A stretch of 19,781 nucleotides of DNA from assembly GCA_002371715.1 (NCBI GenBank), contig DFGF01000148.1:1-19781 (forward strand), in the 5' to 3' direction. This DNA is from Prevotella sp. UBA3757. GTDB taxonomy: Bacteria > Bacteroidota > Bacteroidia > Bacteroidales > Bacteroidaceae. The notes under the pieces are model-generated. The model did no database searches and had not been told where the DNA came from. It saw only the letters and a program-made list of their open reading frames with translations. Of this stretch, positions 1-7,628 are shown piece after piece. Positions within the stretch are counted from its first letter, which is position 1. Each line of letters opens with the position of its first letter. The translations under genes were made by a program, and so were the position numbers.

Positions 1-2
1 GC

Positions 3-356
3 ACGCTGGACGGCGCCGGCCGCCCCATGTCGCTGACAGAACTGGAATACAAGATTATGACCATCGACAAGTCAGGCATCTTCCGTGCCCTGTCGCTATT
101 TCGTGAGCACCACCTGGTACACGTGATAGAGGACGGAGGCGACGGGGTGCGCTACGAACTGTGTCACAGCCATCACGACGGCATCGACGACGACCTGCAC
201 GTCCATTTCCATTGCGAGCAGTGCCACGAGACCTACTGCCTGGAACACATAGCAGTACCAGACGTTGAACTACCCGAAGGTTTCCTAATGTCGTCAGTCA
301 ACTACATCATCAAGGGAATCTGTCCACGATGTGCCCACAAACGGTATTTCGCCTAA
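3..356 (+). CDS. Fur-family transcriptional regulator, 5' truncated
   Basis: C-terminal part of a Fur/Zur-type metal-dependent repressor. The reading frame is open from base 3 to the TAA at 354-356, and the residues before the first ATG (27) continue the winged-helix region, so the gene starts outside the window and ATG 27 is probably not the start. Visible features are the end of the DNA-binding domain (SGIFRALSLFREHHLVHVIE), then the zinc/dimerisation domain with the histidine-rich HVHFHCEQC motif and a closing CPRC pair. These two CxxC pairs are the structural zinc site usual in the family. Whether it senses iron, zinc or peroxide cannot be told from this fragment. It converges on the dacB gene; the 88-bp gap holds only a heptamer array and no clear terminator. 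Confidence 0.88.
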   Translation, partial: TLDGAGRPMSLTELEYKIMTIDKSGIFRALSLFREHHLVHVIEDGGDGVRYELCHSHHDGIDDDLHVHFHCEQCHETYCLEHIAVPDVELPEGFLMSSVNYIIKGICPRCAHKRYFA

Positions 357-376
357 TGTTGCATGAAGCGATAGCA

Positions 377-446
377 AACTCTCAACTCTCAACTATCAAC
401 TCTCACCTCTCAACTATCAACTGCCAACTGTCAACTCTCACCTCTC
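377..446. repeat. Heptamer array, 10 units (AACTCTC/AACTATC)
   Basis: Ten contiguous 7-bp units on the plus strand (AACTCTC, AACTATC, ACCTCTC, AACTGCC, AACTGTC variants) fill most of the gap between the convergent Fur and dacB genes. Read on the minus strand the units are GAGAGTT-like and contain TGA. The dacB stop (TGA, 447-445) straddles its right-hand end. Confidence 0.9.
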
Positions 447-1638
447 ACTCGCACAGTGCATTGCACACGCGATCCTGGAAGTCGCGGCCGTCCTTGTTGC
501 GCATCACGCCCTGATTGATAATGGCAAAGCACAGCTGGCGACCGCTGGCCGTCGTCAGATAGCCGGCCAGCGACGAGATACCCGTCAGCGTTCCCGTCTT
601 GGCCATCACGTTGCCGCGCGCCGCACCGTCCGTCATGCGCTTCTTCAGCGTACCGTCCACACCGGCTATGGGCAGTGCCGGCAACAGGTGGTCGAAGATG
701 TCCGGCTTGCTGTAGGCATAGCGCAGCAAGCGCACCAGCAGCTCGGCTGATACGTAGTTGTAGAGCGACAAGCCCGAGCCGTCGGCTATCTTGTAGGGGT
801 TGCCGCTCAGGCCCAACCGCTTGATCAGCTGCTTGGTCAGCATCCGCACGTCGGAAGCCTTGGCAGGACGGCGTCCCGTTGACGCTGCCGTCTGGTAGAA
901 CATCGACTCGGCATAGAAATTGTCACTTTCCTTCAGCATGTGGTTCAGGATGGTGTCAATGCTGTGGCGATAGGTGCTCAAGTGGCGCGCACCGCCAGGC
1001 ATCGTACCGTTGTCCACCAGCCTGGCATCGCGGACATCAACGCCCTGGCGCTCCAACTCCCTGAGCATGGTGGGCAGGAAAATGTCCTTCCGACCGATGG
1101 TAAGGGGTATCAGCATGGGGTTGTCGTCATCCCAGCACCAGCCCTCGCCGTAGTCCAGCAGCTCCTTCATCTGCTTGTCGGCCACGATGCTGCCACGGAT
1201 GCTGCGGATGCCGGCCTGCCGGATGCTCTCGGCCATCACCGCCACGTCATCAGCGGTCAGCGACGGGTCGAAGCCCCCCACGCAGTACAGGTTACCCGTC
1301 AGCACGGAGTCGACAACCGAACCCGTATAATAGAAGCGCGTCTGGTATTCATAGTTGACACCCAGACGGTCCAGGGCGGTGATGGCCGTCACCAGTTTCA
1401 TGGTCGATGCCGGGCGCAGCAACTGGCGTGCCTGGTACTGATAGAGCACGCTGTCACCATCGAGGTCGAAGACCATCAGCCCCACCTGCGTGGTTTCAAA
1501 AAGCGGGTCACGCAACAGCGAGTCCAGACGGAGGCAGAGGCTGTCCGTAGCCGGAAGTTGGGGGTAAGGGGTGCTGTCCTGGGCACTTCCTGCCACGGAA
1601 AGACAGCCTATCAGGAGTAAAAACAGTATTTTCTTCAT
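445..1638 (-). CDS. dacB: D-alanyl-D-alanine carboxypeptidase/endopeptidase (PBP4 type, peptidase S13)
   Basis: Penicillin-binding protein 4 class enzyme that trims or cleaves peptidoglycan cross-links in the periplasm. All three active-site motifs of the S13 family are present: SxxK (S78-T-M-K81 in RPASTMKL), SDN (238-240 in KESDNFYAES) and KTG (347-349 in AKTGTLTG). The first ~19 residues (MKKILFLLLIGCLSVAGSA) form a signal peptide. LIGC at 9-12 resembles a lipobox but would give an unusually short lipoprotein signal, so cleavage after SA is preferred. I chose ATG at 1638 because the only in-frame alternative is a TTG at 1650, which would lie at the predicted transcript start. The product is 397 residues, somewhat short for the family. 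The stop codon sits at the edge of the heptamer array. The gene is divergent from nadB. Confidence 0.9.
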   Translation of the reverse strand: MKKILFLLLIGCLSVAGSAQDSTPYPQLPATDSLCLRLDSLLRDPLFETTQVGLMVFDLDGDSVLYQYQARQLLRPASTMKLVTAITALDRLGVNYEYQTRFYYTGSVVDSVLTGNLYCVGGFDPSLTADDVAVMAESIRQAGIRSIRGSIVADKQMKELLDYGEGWCWDDDNPMLIPLTIGRKDIFLPTMLRELERQGVDVRDARLVDNGTMPGGARHLSTYRHSIDTILNHMLKESDNFYAESMFYQTAASTGRRPAKASDVRMLTKQLIKRLGLSGNPYKIADGSGLSLYNYVSAELLVRLLRYAYSKPDIFDHLLPALPIAGVDGTLKKRMTDGAARGNVMAKTGTLTGISSLAGYLTTASGRQLCFAIINQGVMRNKDGRDFQDRVCNALCE

Positions 1639-1655
1639 AATCGCTTGCAAAATTA

Positions 1656-1663
1656 CAAATATA
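1656..1663 (-). promoter_or_regulatory. dacB promoter, -7 element TATATTTG
   Basis: The minus strand reads TATATTTG, matching the Bacteroidetes -7 consensus TAnnTTTG. Transcription would start about 10 bases before ATG 1638. No good -33 TTTG is visible; that position falls in the left arm of the inverted repeat. Confidence 0.6.
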
Positions 1664-1664
1664 A

Positions 1665-1742
1665 TTAAGAATTAAGGGCTAAGAATGAAGAAAAATACCA
1701 TAATCCGTCATTTTTTCTTAATTCTTAGCCCTTAATTCTTAA
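1665..1742. repeat. Long inverted repeat built from heptamers (TTAAGAA type)
   Basis: Arms 1665-1686 and 1721-1742 are perfect 22-bp reverse complements. After one mismatch (1687/1720), eight further pairs (1688-1695 with 1712-1719) extend each arm to 31 bp around a 16-base loop. The arms have period 7 (TTAAGAA, TTAAGGG, CTAAGAA, TGAAGAA). The structure lies between the divergent dacB and nadB -7 elements and covers both expected -33 positions. Confidence 0.9.
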
Positions 1743-1750
1743 CTTTTGCC

Positions 1751-1758
1751 TACCTTTG
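1751..1758 (+). promoter_or_regulatory. nadB promoter, -7 element TACCTTTG
   Basis: TACCTTTG matches TAnnTTTG. A start about 7 bases downstream gives a leader of roughly 12 bases before ATG 1777. The expected -33 position (about 1728-1731) lies in the right arm of the inverted repeat and lacks TTTG. Confidence 0.6.
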
Positions 1759-1776
1759 CAGCAAAATGTAACAAAC

Positions 1777-3369
1777 ATGGTATACAAGTACGATTTTTTG
1801 ATTATCGGCGCCGGCGTGGCTGGCATGAGCTACGCCCTGAAGGTGGCCGAGGCTCAGAAGGGCAGGGTGTGCATGATATGCAAGGCCGGCCTCGACGAGG
1901 CTAACACGTCGTTTGCCCAGGGTGGCGTGGCCAGCGTAACCAACATGAAGGTGGACACCTTCGACAAGCACATTGCCGACACTATCATTGCCGGCGACTA
2001 CATCTCCGACCGCCAGGCCGTCGAGCAGGTGGTGCGCCAGGCTCCCGCCCAGATTAAGGAACTGGTCAAGTGGGGCGTCAACTTCGACCGCAATGCCAAC
2101 GGCGACTTCGACCTGCACCGCGAGGGCGGCCACTCGGAGTTCAGAATCCTGCACCATGCCGACGACACGGGTGCCGAGATTCAGCGCGGCCTCATGGAGG
2201 CCGTTCGCCGACATCCCGCCATCGACATCAAGGAGAACCACTTCGCCGTGGAGATCATCACCCAGCACCACCTGGGCGTGCGCGTCACCCGCCGCTCGCC
2301 CAACATCCAGTGCTACGGGGCCTACGTGCTCAATCCTGAGACGCAGAAGGTGGACACCTACCTTTCCAAGGTCACCATCATGTGTACGGGCGGCTGCGGA
2401 GCCGTCTACCTGACCACCTCCAACCCCGTCATCGCTACGGGCGACGGCATCGCCATGGTCTATCGCGCCAAGGGCACCGTGGCCGACATGGAGTTCGTGC
2501 AGTTCCACCCCACCGTGCTTCACAACCCCTCTGAGACGCACCCCGCCTACCTCATCACCGAGGCCATGCGCGGCTACGGCGGCATCCTGAAGTTGCCCAA
2601 TGGCGAGACGTTCATGGAGAAGTACGACGAGCGCCTCTCGCTGGCGCCGCGCGACATCGTGGCACGCGCCATCGACAAGGAGATGAAGATTCACGGCCTG
2701 GACCACGTCTGCCTGGACGTCACCCATAAGGACCCGGAGGAGACGCGCCACCACTTCCCCAACATCTACCAGAAGTGCCTCTCCATCGGCATCGACATCA
2801 CCACCGACTATATACCCGTCCGTCCCGCTGCCCACTACATGTGCGGCGGCATCAAGGTCGACCTCAACGGTCAGTCGAGCATTGAGCGGCTCTATGCCCT
2901 CGGCGAATGCTCATGTACGGGCCTGCACGGCGGCAACCGCCTGGCCTCCAACTCGCTCATCGAGGCCGTCGTCTATGCCGACGCTGCTGCCCGCGACTCG
3001 CTGAAGCATGTCGACCTCTACGACTACAACGAGCGCGTGCCCGAATGGAACGACGAGGGCACCATGACCAACGAGGAGAAGGTGCTCATCACGCAGTCTG
3101 TCAAGGAGGTCAACCAAATCATGTCCAACTACGTGGGCATCGTGCGCAGCGACCTGCGCCTGCACCGCGCCTGGGACCGACTGGACATGCTCTACGAGGA
3201 GACGGAACGCCTCTTCAAGCGTGTCAAGGCCTCACGCGACATCTGCGAGCTGCGCAACATGATTAACGTCGGCTACCTGATTACCCGCTGGGCACTGGAG
3301 CGCAAGGAGTGCCGAGGACTACACTTCACCACTGACTATCCGCTGCACGCCTACGATAAGAAAGGTTGA
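1777..3369 (+). CDS. nadB: L-aspartate oxidase
   Basis: Flavoprotein that oxidises L-aspartate to iminoaspartate, the first step of de novo NAD synthesis; the product is normally used by quinolinate synthase (NadA), which is not in the window. The 530-residue length is usual for NadB. The N-terminal FAD-binding Rossmann motif is at residues 6-16 (DFLIIGAGVAG). The flavin-site motif NTSFAQGGVAS follows, then the substrate-region motif EFVQFHPT. Near residue 350 comes HYMCGGI, followed by GECSCTGLHGGNRLASNSL, typical of NadB and fumarate reductase flavoproteins. The C-terminal helical domain is complete. ATG 1777 was chosen over an upstream TTG at 1756 that lies inside the -7 promoter element. 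The stop TGA (3367-3369) is inside the first GTTGAAC unit of the following array. Confidence 0.95.
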   Translation: MVYKYDFLIIGAGVAGMSYALKVAEAQKGRVCMICKAGLDEANTSFAQGGVASVTNMKVDTFDKHIADTIIAGDYISDRQAVEQVVRQAPAQIKELVKWGVNFDRNANGDFDLHREGGHSEFRILHHADDTGAEIQRGLMEAVRRHPAIDIKENHFAVEIITQHHLGVRVTRRSPNIQCYGAYVLNPETQKVDTYLSKVTIMCTGGCGAVYLTTSNPVIATGDGIAMVYRAKGTVADMEFVQFHPTVLHNPSETHPAYLITEAMRGYGGILKLPNGETFMEKYDERLSLAPRDIVARAIDKEMKIHGLDHVCLDVTHKDPEETRHHFPNIYQKCLSIGIDITTDYIPVRPAAHYMCGGIKVDLNGQSSIERLYALGECSCTGLHGGNRLASNSLIEAVVYADAAARDSLKHVDLYDYNERVPEWNDEGTMTNEEKVLITQSVKEVNQIMSNYVGIVRSDLRLHRAWDRLDMLYEETERLFKRVKASRDICELRNMINVGYLITRWALERKECRGLHFTTDYPLHAYDKKG

Positions 3370-3413
3370 ACGTTGAACGTTGAACGTTGAACATTGAACA
3401 TTGAACGTTGAAC
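3365..3413. repeat. Heptamer array, 7 units (GTTGAAC/ATTGAAC)
   Basis: Seven units: four GTTGAAC, two ATTGAAC, one GTTGAAC. The nadB stop codon lies in unit 1, and the last base begins the terminator stem that follows. Confidence 0.95.
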
Positions 3414-3446
3414 TAAAAGCTGCTGTCAGTCGACAGCAGCTTTTAG
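3413..3446. terminator. Bidirectional terminator between nadB and lpd
   Basis: Perfect 15-bp stem (CTAAAAGCTGCTGTC with its complement, 3413-3427 and 3432-3446) around a 4-base loop. Each exit has a T-rich stretch (TTTTAGTATTT on plus, TTTTAG on minus). The right arm encodes the last lpd codons and the lpd stop lies in the loop and adjoining stem, so it can end both convergent transcripts. Confidence 0.85.
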
Positions 3447-4652
3447 TATTTCGCTGAGCGTGGGATGTATGTGCACCATGTCACGCAACTGGTCGACCGT
3501 CGTGTCGCGACACATCAGCACGCTTACCTCCTGGACGATGTCGGCAGCATGCGCACCAAAGGCATGACAACCGGTGATGCGACCGTCGGCATCGGAGAAG
3601 AGCTTCAGCATACCCTCCGGCTCGCCCATCGCCAGAGCCTTGCCGTTGGCACGCCAGAAAGCCTTGTGGCAGCACTGGCCATCGGCCGAACCGACGCAGG
3701 CGGCCTCCGGATCGGTAAAGATGGCGGCAGGCATCACGTCGAAGCGGATGCCGTCGGCACGACCGAGGATGTGGTTGACGGCACGCACGGCCTGCATCTC
3801 GGCGGCATGAGCAAGCATCTGCCGGCCATTGCAATCGCCAATGGCATAGATATGACTGCCACACAGGAAGTTATCATCGACGGGTATGGCTCCATTAGCT
3901 GCCAGCGTGATACCAGCTGCCTCAAGGCCAAGGCCGTCGGTATGCGGTTTGCGTCCGGTGGCCATCAGGATGACGTCGGCATCAATATCCGTCAGGTCCT
4001 CGACAGCCGTCTTCATGCGGAAGGTAATGCCACGTTTCTCCATCAGTTTGCGCAGACGCTTGGCAATGTCGCCATCGAGCGCGGGCAGACACTCCTTCAG
4101 ATACTCGATGACGGTGACCTCCGAACCGAAACGATGGAACACAGAGGCAAACTCCATGCCAATGACGCCCGCGCCAATGATGACCAGCCGGCGGGGCTGC
4201 TGCTCCAAGTTGAGCACGCCCGTGGAGTCAACCACACGCGGGTCGTCAATACCTTTGACGGGTAGCCACTTGGTCTCGGAACCGGTGGCGATGATGATGT
4301 TGGGCGCAGTGAACGTTGAACATTGAACGTTGAACGACGAATGTTGAACCATGACGGTGTCTGCGGCAACCAATTGGGCAGTACCTCGAACAAGGGTGAT
4401 GTTGGGGTGGGAGAGAATGGTCTCTACCCCGGCTCGCAACTGGCTGACAACCTGAGCCATACGCTCGCGAGCCTCAGCAAAGCTGGCAGCATGGACATAG
4501 GTCTTGGTAGGAATACACCCCACATTGAGACACGTACCTCCTACATGTCCTCGTTCGCAAACGACGACCGTCAGCCCATGCCTGGCGGCATACTCGGCAG
4601 CACGATAGCCCCCCGGACCGGCTCCGATAATGATTAAATCAGCATGACTCAT
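3426..4652 (-). CDS. lpd: Dihydrolipoyl dehydrogenase (L-protein)
   Basis: FAD/NAD disulfide oxidoreductase that reoxidises the dihydrolipoyl arm of GcvH. Motifs: FAD site LIIIGAGPGGYRAAE (from residue 6); redox disulfide GGTCLNVGCIPTK with C41 and C46; second dinucleotide motif GAGVIGMEFAS; FAD motif IYAIGDCNG; catalytic-base motif HIHPTLSE near the C terminus. At 408 residues it is about 40 to 60 shorter than most relatives, with trims after the CxxxxC helix and after PEAACVG. Residues ~102-115 (VQHSSFNVQCSTFT), in the usual beta-hairpin before IIIATGS, are encoded by a heptamer array. As last gene of the gcv operon it most likely serves glycine cleavage. The downstream terminator stem overlaps its final codons. 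Confidence 0.92.
   Translation of the reverse strand: MSHADLIIIGAGPGGYRAAEYAARHGLTVVVCERGHVGGTCLNVGCIPTKTYVHAASFAEARERMAQVVSQLRAGVETILSHPNITLVRGTAQLVAADTVMVQHSSFNVQCSTFTAPNIIIATGSETKWLPVKGIDDPRVVDSTGVLNLEQQPRRLVIIGAGVIGMEFASVFHRFGSEVTVIEYLKECLPALDGDIAKRLRKLMEKRGITFRMKTAVEDLTDIDADVILMATGRKPHTDGLGLEAAGITLAANGAIPVDDNFLCGSHIYAIGDCNGRQMLAHAAEMQAVRAVNHILGRADGIRFDVMPAAIFTDPEAACVGSADGQCCHKAFWRANGKALAMGEPEGMLKLFSDADGRITGCHAFGAHAADIVQEVSVLMCRDTTVDQLRDMVHIHPTLSEILKAAVD
4309..4349. repeat. Heptamer array inside the lpd coding region
   Basis: About six units of the GTTGAAC type on the plus strand (a shortened GTGAAC, then GTTGAAC, ATTGAAC, GTTGAAC, degenerate GACGAAT, GTTGAAC). On the lpd strand no unit contains a stop in any frame, so the array is translated as residues ~102-115. 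Confidence 0.9.
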
Positions 4653-4673
4653 GTCTTAACATTGAACAATTTT

Positions 4674-4787
4674 AAATTAGGAATTAGAAATTAGGAATTA
4701 TGATTACCATGCTACGGTAGCATTGCAACGCCACACTTTGCACCTTTAGGTCAAAGAAATTCTTCATTCTTCATTCTTCACTCTTCA
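4674..4787. repeat. Composite intergenic element, copy A (lpd leader)
   Basis: Four AAATTAG/GAATTAG heptamers (4674-4701) overlap a 59-bp core (4697-4755) that is followed by four TTCTTCA heptamers (4760-4787). The core holds a perfect 7-bp inverted repeat around one base (ATGCTAC-G-GTAGCAT) and a second imperfect hairpin (CTTTG-C-ACCTTTAGGTCAAAG). It fills the gap between the gcvPB stop and the lpd start, and the gcvPB stop lies in the TTCTTCA array. An ATTGAAC unit (4661-4667) lies nearer lpd. Confidence 0.9.
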
Positions 4788-6177
4788 TTTTCTTATATGT
4801 CGTCACCGGATGCTTGGCCGCCAAGACGTCGTCGACGCGCCCGATGGGCGTACGGTGGGGTGCCGTCTTCACCAGTTCCGGGTCGTTCTTTGCCTCTTCG
4901 GCAATCTGACGCATGGCAGCAATGAAGCCGTCGAGCGTTTCGAGCGACTCATTTTCGGTAGGCTCCACCATCAAGGACTCATGGAACAGCAGCGGGAAAT
5001 AGATGGTAGGCGCATGATAGCCGTAATCGAGCAACCGCTTGGCCACGTCCATCGTCGTCACTCCCGTGCTCTTGTCCTTCAGCCCGTCGAACACGAACTC
5101 ATGGCAGCACAGCCCCTCGATGGGCAGCTCATAGACGTCCTTGAGCGATTCCTTGACATAGTTGGCGTTGAGCACGGCCAGCGGCCCGACCTCCGTGACA
5201 TGGTCGCGCCCCAGCGAGAGCAGATAGGCATAGGCTCGCATCAAGACGGCGAAGTTGCCATGATAGGGCGACACCTGGGGGAAGAACGACTGCAAGCCCT
5301 CGCGCACGCCGACAGGACCACTGCCGGGACCACCGCCACCATGAGGTGTCGAGAAAGTCTTGTGCAGGTTGATGTGCATCACGTCGAACCCCATGTCGCC
5401 AGGACGACAGACGCCCAGCATGGGGTTGAGGTTGGCACCGTCGTAATACATCAGGGCTCCGCAGCCGTGGACGAGAGCGGCAATTTGCGGAATGGCGGTC
5501 TCGAAAAGTCCCAGCGTGTTAGGGTTGGTCATCATCATGGCGGCAATATGGGGTCCCTCCTGCTGAACCAGCGTCTCCAGATGCTCCAGGTCCACCAGTC
5601 CGTCGGCTGTAGACCTCACTTCGAGGATGTCCAGTCCGCAGACAGCCGCCGAGGCGGGATTGGTGCCGTGGGCCGAATCGGGCACGATGACCTTCTTGCG
5701 GCCGAGATCTCCACGCTGCCGGTGATAGTTGTCGATAACCATCAGCCCCGTCAGTTCGCCGTGGGCACCGGCATAGGGCTTGAAGGTGAAATGAGCCATA
5801 CCGGTCAGCGCACACAGCGAGCGCTCCAGCAGCGTCACCAGCGCACGGGCACCCTCGACGGTATCGGCGGGCTGGCAGGGGTGAAGGTTCTGGAACTCAG
5901 GCAGTGCGGCCACCTCCTCGTTGATTTTCGGATTGTACTTCATCGTGCACGACCCCAGAGGATAGAAGCCCGTATCGACACCGAAGTTATTGTTAGAGAG
6001 GTTGGTATAATGGCGCACCACCGTCAGTTCGTCGCATTCGGGCAACTGTGCATCGGTCTGCCGGCGTAGCCCTTCGGGAACTTCGTACGAACCGAACGTA
6101 TTCCTGGGCAGGCTGTAGCCCCGACGCCCTGCTTTCGAGAGCTCGAATATCAAGTTACCATATAATCTGTCGTTCAT
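4771..6177 (-). CDS. gcvPB: Glycine dehydrogenase (decarboxylating) subunit 2, P-protein beta
   Basis: PLP-bearing half of the split P-protein, which decarboxylates glycine and passes the aminomethyl group to lipoyl-GcvH. The 468-residue product carries the PLP lysine K273 in NLHKTFSTPHGGGGPG, the conserved VPDSAHGTNPASA segment (~165-177) and LGSCTMKYNPK near residue 74. The ATG at 6177 overlaps the gcvPA stop (ATGA), indicating translational coupling of the two halves. The C-terminal residues MKSEE and the TGA (4773-4771) are encoded by heptamers (GAATGAA on this strand), so the end of the protein has been set by the repeat. Confidence 0.95.
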   Translation of the reverse strand: MNDRLYGNLIFELSKAGRRGYSLPRNTFGSYEVPEGLRRQTDAQLPECDELTVVRHYTNLSNNNFGVDTGFYPLGSCTMKYNPKINEEVAALPEFQNLHPCQPADTVEGARALVTLLERSLCALTGMAHFTFKPYAGAHGELTGLMVIDNYHRQRGDLGRKKVIVPDSAHGTNPASAAVCGLDILEVRSTADGLVDLEHLETLVQQEGPHIAAMMMTNPNTLGLFETAIPQIAALVHGCGALMYYDGANLNPMLGVCRPGDMGFDVMHINLHKTFSTPHGGGGPGSGPVGVREGLQSFFPQVSPYHGNFAVLMRAYAYLLSLGRDHVTEVGPLAVLNANYVKESLKDVYELPIEGLCCHEFVFDGLKDKSTGVTTMDVAKRLLDYGYHAPTIYFPLLFHESLMVEPTENESLETLDGFIAAMRQIAEEAKNDPELVKTAPHRTPIGRVDDVLAAKHPVTTYKKMKSEE

Positions 6178-7487
6178 AGGGCTGCAATGTTTACGAGGTT
6201 GTCAATTTCTTCTTTCGTGCGCTTCTCGGTGACCGCAAAGACAAGGCCGTCGCCATACTTGACACCACCCAGGAAACCGGCATCGGTGAAGCGTTGATGG
6301 AGGGTATCTACATCGCCGTCATACTTCACGTAGAACTCATTAAAGAAAGGCTTGTCGTAGACCAAGGTGAAGCGTCCCGTGGACAAAAGGCGGTCACACA
6401 GGTAGTGGGCACCGGCATACGACAGTTCAGCGGCTTCCTTCAGGCCCTGCCGACCCATCAGTGAGAGGTAGACCGTCACCCAGAGCGCCATCAGGCTCTG
6501 GTTCGAGCAGATGTTCGACGTGGCCTTCTGGCGGCGGATGTGCTGCTCGCGGGCCTGCAGTGTCAGCACGAAGGCACGCTGTCCGCGGCTGTCCTTCGTC
6601 ATGCCGACAATACGTCCGGGCATCTTGCGTATCAGCTTCTCCGTACAGCACAAGTAACCTACATACGGGCCGCCCCACTGCATGGGAATGCCCAGCGACT
6701 GACCGTCGCCGACGGCGATGTCAGCCCCCCACTCGCCCGGCGTCTTCAGCACGGCAAGGTCGGCGGCCACGCTGTCGACGATGAACAGCGACTTTTCGGC
6801 ATGACATGCGTCGGCAAAGCCCGTCAGGTCCTCCACGATACCGTAGACGTTGGGCTGCTGAACGATAACGCCTGCTACGCCGCCCTTGGCCAGCTGCGCC
6901 TCCAGGTCTTGCCTGGAGGTGACACCATCCCCGACGGCTATGCGCTCCAGTTCGATGCCCTGATGGAGGGCATAGGTCTGGAGCACGTCGATGGTCTTAT
7001 CGTCGACGGCATCCGACACGAGTACGCGCCGCTGTTTCTTGCCTGCTGCCACGGCCATCATCATGGCTTCGGCACAGGCGGTCGTTCCGTCGTACATAGA
7101 GGCATTCGAGATGTCCATGCCTGTCAGCTCGGCCATCATCGACTGATATTCAAAGATATAGTGCAGCGTACCCTGCGACACCTCGGCCTGGTAGGGCGTG
7201 TAGCAGGTCAGCAGTTCTGAACGCTGCAGCAGCTGGGGGATGACACTGGGCGTATAGTGATCGTAGACGCCCATGCCGGCAAAGCATGTCAGCTGCCGGT
7301 TTCTGCTGCCCAGCAACTGGAAAGCCTGGCGCACCTCCATCTCGCTGGCCGAGAGGGGCAGCTGATAGTCACCCTTGAAACGGATGCTGTCGGGTATCTG
7401 TGCATAGAGCGCATCGAGCGACTCTACACCGATGCGCGCCAGCATGGTCTGGAGGTCGTCAGGGGTATGGGGAAAGTATTTATACAT
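6174..7487 (-). CDS. gcvPA: Glycine dehydrogenase (decarboxylating) subunit 1, P-protein alpha
   Basis: N-terminal half of the split P-protein; it pairs with GcvPB to form the active decarboxylase. The 437 residues have the family order: N-terminal YFPHTPDDLQTML, then AGMGVYDHYTPSVI (~90-103), PYQAEVSQGTLHYIFEYQSMM, ASMYDGTTACAEAMMMA (~151-167), and the glycine-rich GDGQSLGIPMQWGGPYVGYL near residue 267. The start ATG lies within an ATTGAAC heptamer read on the opposite strand. Upstream is the second copy of the 59-bp core element. It shares a 4-bp ATGA overlap with gcvPB. Confidence 0.95.
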   Translation of the reverse strand: MYKYFPHTPDDLQTMLARIGVESLDALYAQIPDSIRFKGDYQLPLSASEMEVRQAFQLLGSRNRQLTCFAGMGVYDHYTPSVIPQLLQRSELLTCYTPYQAEVSQGTLHYIFEYQSMMAELTGMDISNASMYDGTTACAEAMMMAVAAGKKQRRVLVSDAVDDKTIDVLQTYALHQGIELERIAVGDGVTSRQDLEAQLAKGGVAGVIVQQPNVYGIVEDLTGFADACHAEKSLFIVDSVAADLAVLKTPGEWGADIAVGDGQSLGIPMQWGGPYVGYLCCTEKLIRKMPGRIVGMTKDSRGQRAFVLTLQAREQHIRRQKATSNICSNQSLMALWVTVYLSLMGRQGLKEAAELSYAGAHYLCDRLLSTGRFTLVYDKPFFNEFYVKYDGDVDTLHQRFTDAGFLGGVKYGDGLVFAVTEKRTKEEIDNLVNIAAL

Positions 7488-7499
7488 TGAACACTCTAC

Positions 7500-7612
7500 A
7501 AATTAGGAATTAGGAATTAGAAATTATGATTACCATGCTGCGGTAGCATTGCAACGCCACACTTTGCACCTTTAGGTCAAAAAATTCTTTATTCTTCACT
7601 CTTCATTCTTCA
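7500..7612. repeat. Composite intergenic element, copy B (gcvPA leader)
   Basis: Same organisation as copy A: four GAATTAG-type heptamers (7500-7527), the 59-bp core (7523-7581) differing from copy A at one base (G at 7540 for A at 4714), and four TTCTTCA-type heptamers (7585-7612). The single change turns one pair of the 7-bp hairpin into a mismatch or G-T pair. It lies between the gcvH stop and the gcvPA start. Confidence 0.9.
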
Positions 7613-7628
7613 TTATTATCGTTGACGA

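Noticed and set aside
1603..1638. DacB as a lipoprotein (LIGC at residues 9-12)
   Set aside because: The signal would be only 11 residues long; an ordinary signal peptidase site after GSA fits better.
1639..1650. Upstream TTG start for dacB (and likewise TTG 1756 for nadB and TTG 16522 for the DUF4435 gene)
   Set aside because: The dacB and nadB codons overlap or abut the predicted transcription starts or -7 elements, and each gene has a better placed ATG with a family-like N terminus.
1750..2835. Long minus-strand open frame (361 codons) opposite nadB, and similar long antisense frames opposite gcvPB, dxs and trkA
   Set aside because: They are shadows of GC-rich coding sequence: low-complexity V/H/G-rich translations, no domain motifs, and full overlap with well-recognised genes.
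4730..4750. Antisense promoter in the repeated core (CTTTGCACCT shared with the dxs promoter)
   Set aside because: The required TA of TAnnTTTG is missing in both copies, so similarity to the promoter is too weak without transcript data.
4697..4755. Glycine riboswitch in the gcv operon leaders
   Set aside because: I could not recognise the conserved aptamer core, the elements are internal to the operon, and they sit within repeat arrays. A covariance-model search would settle it.
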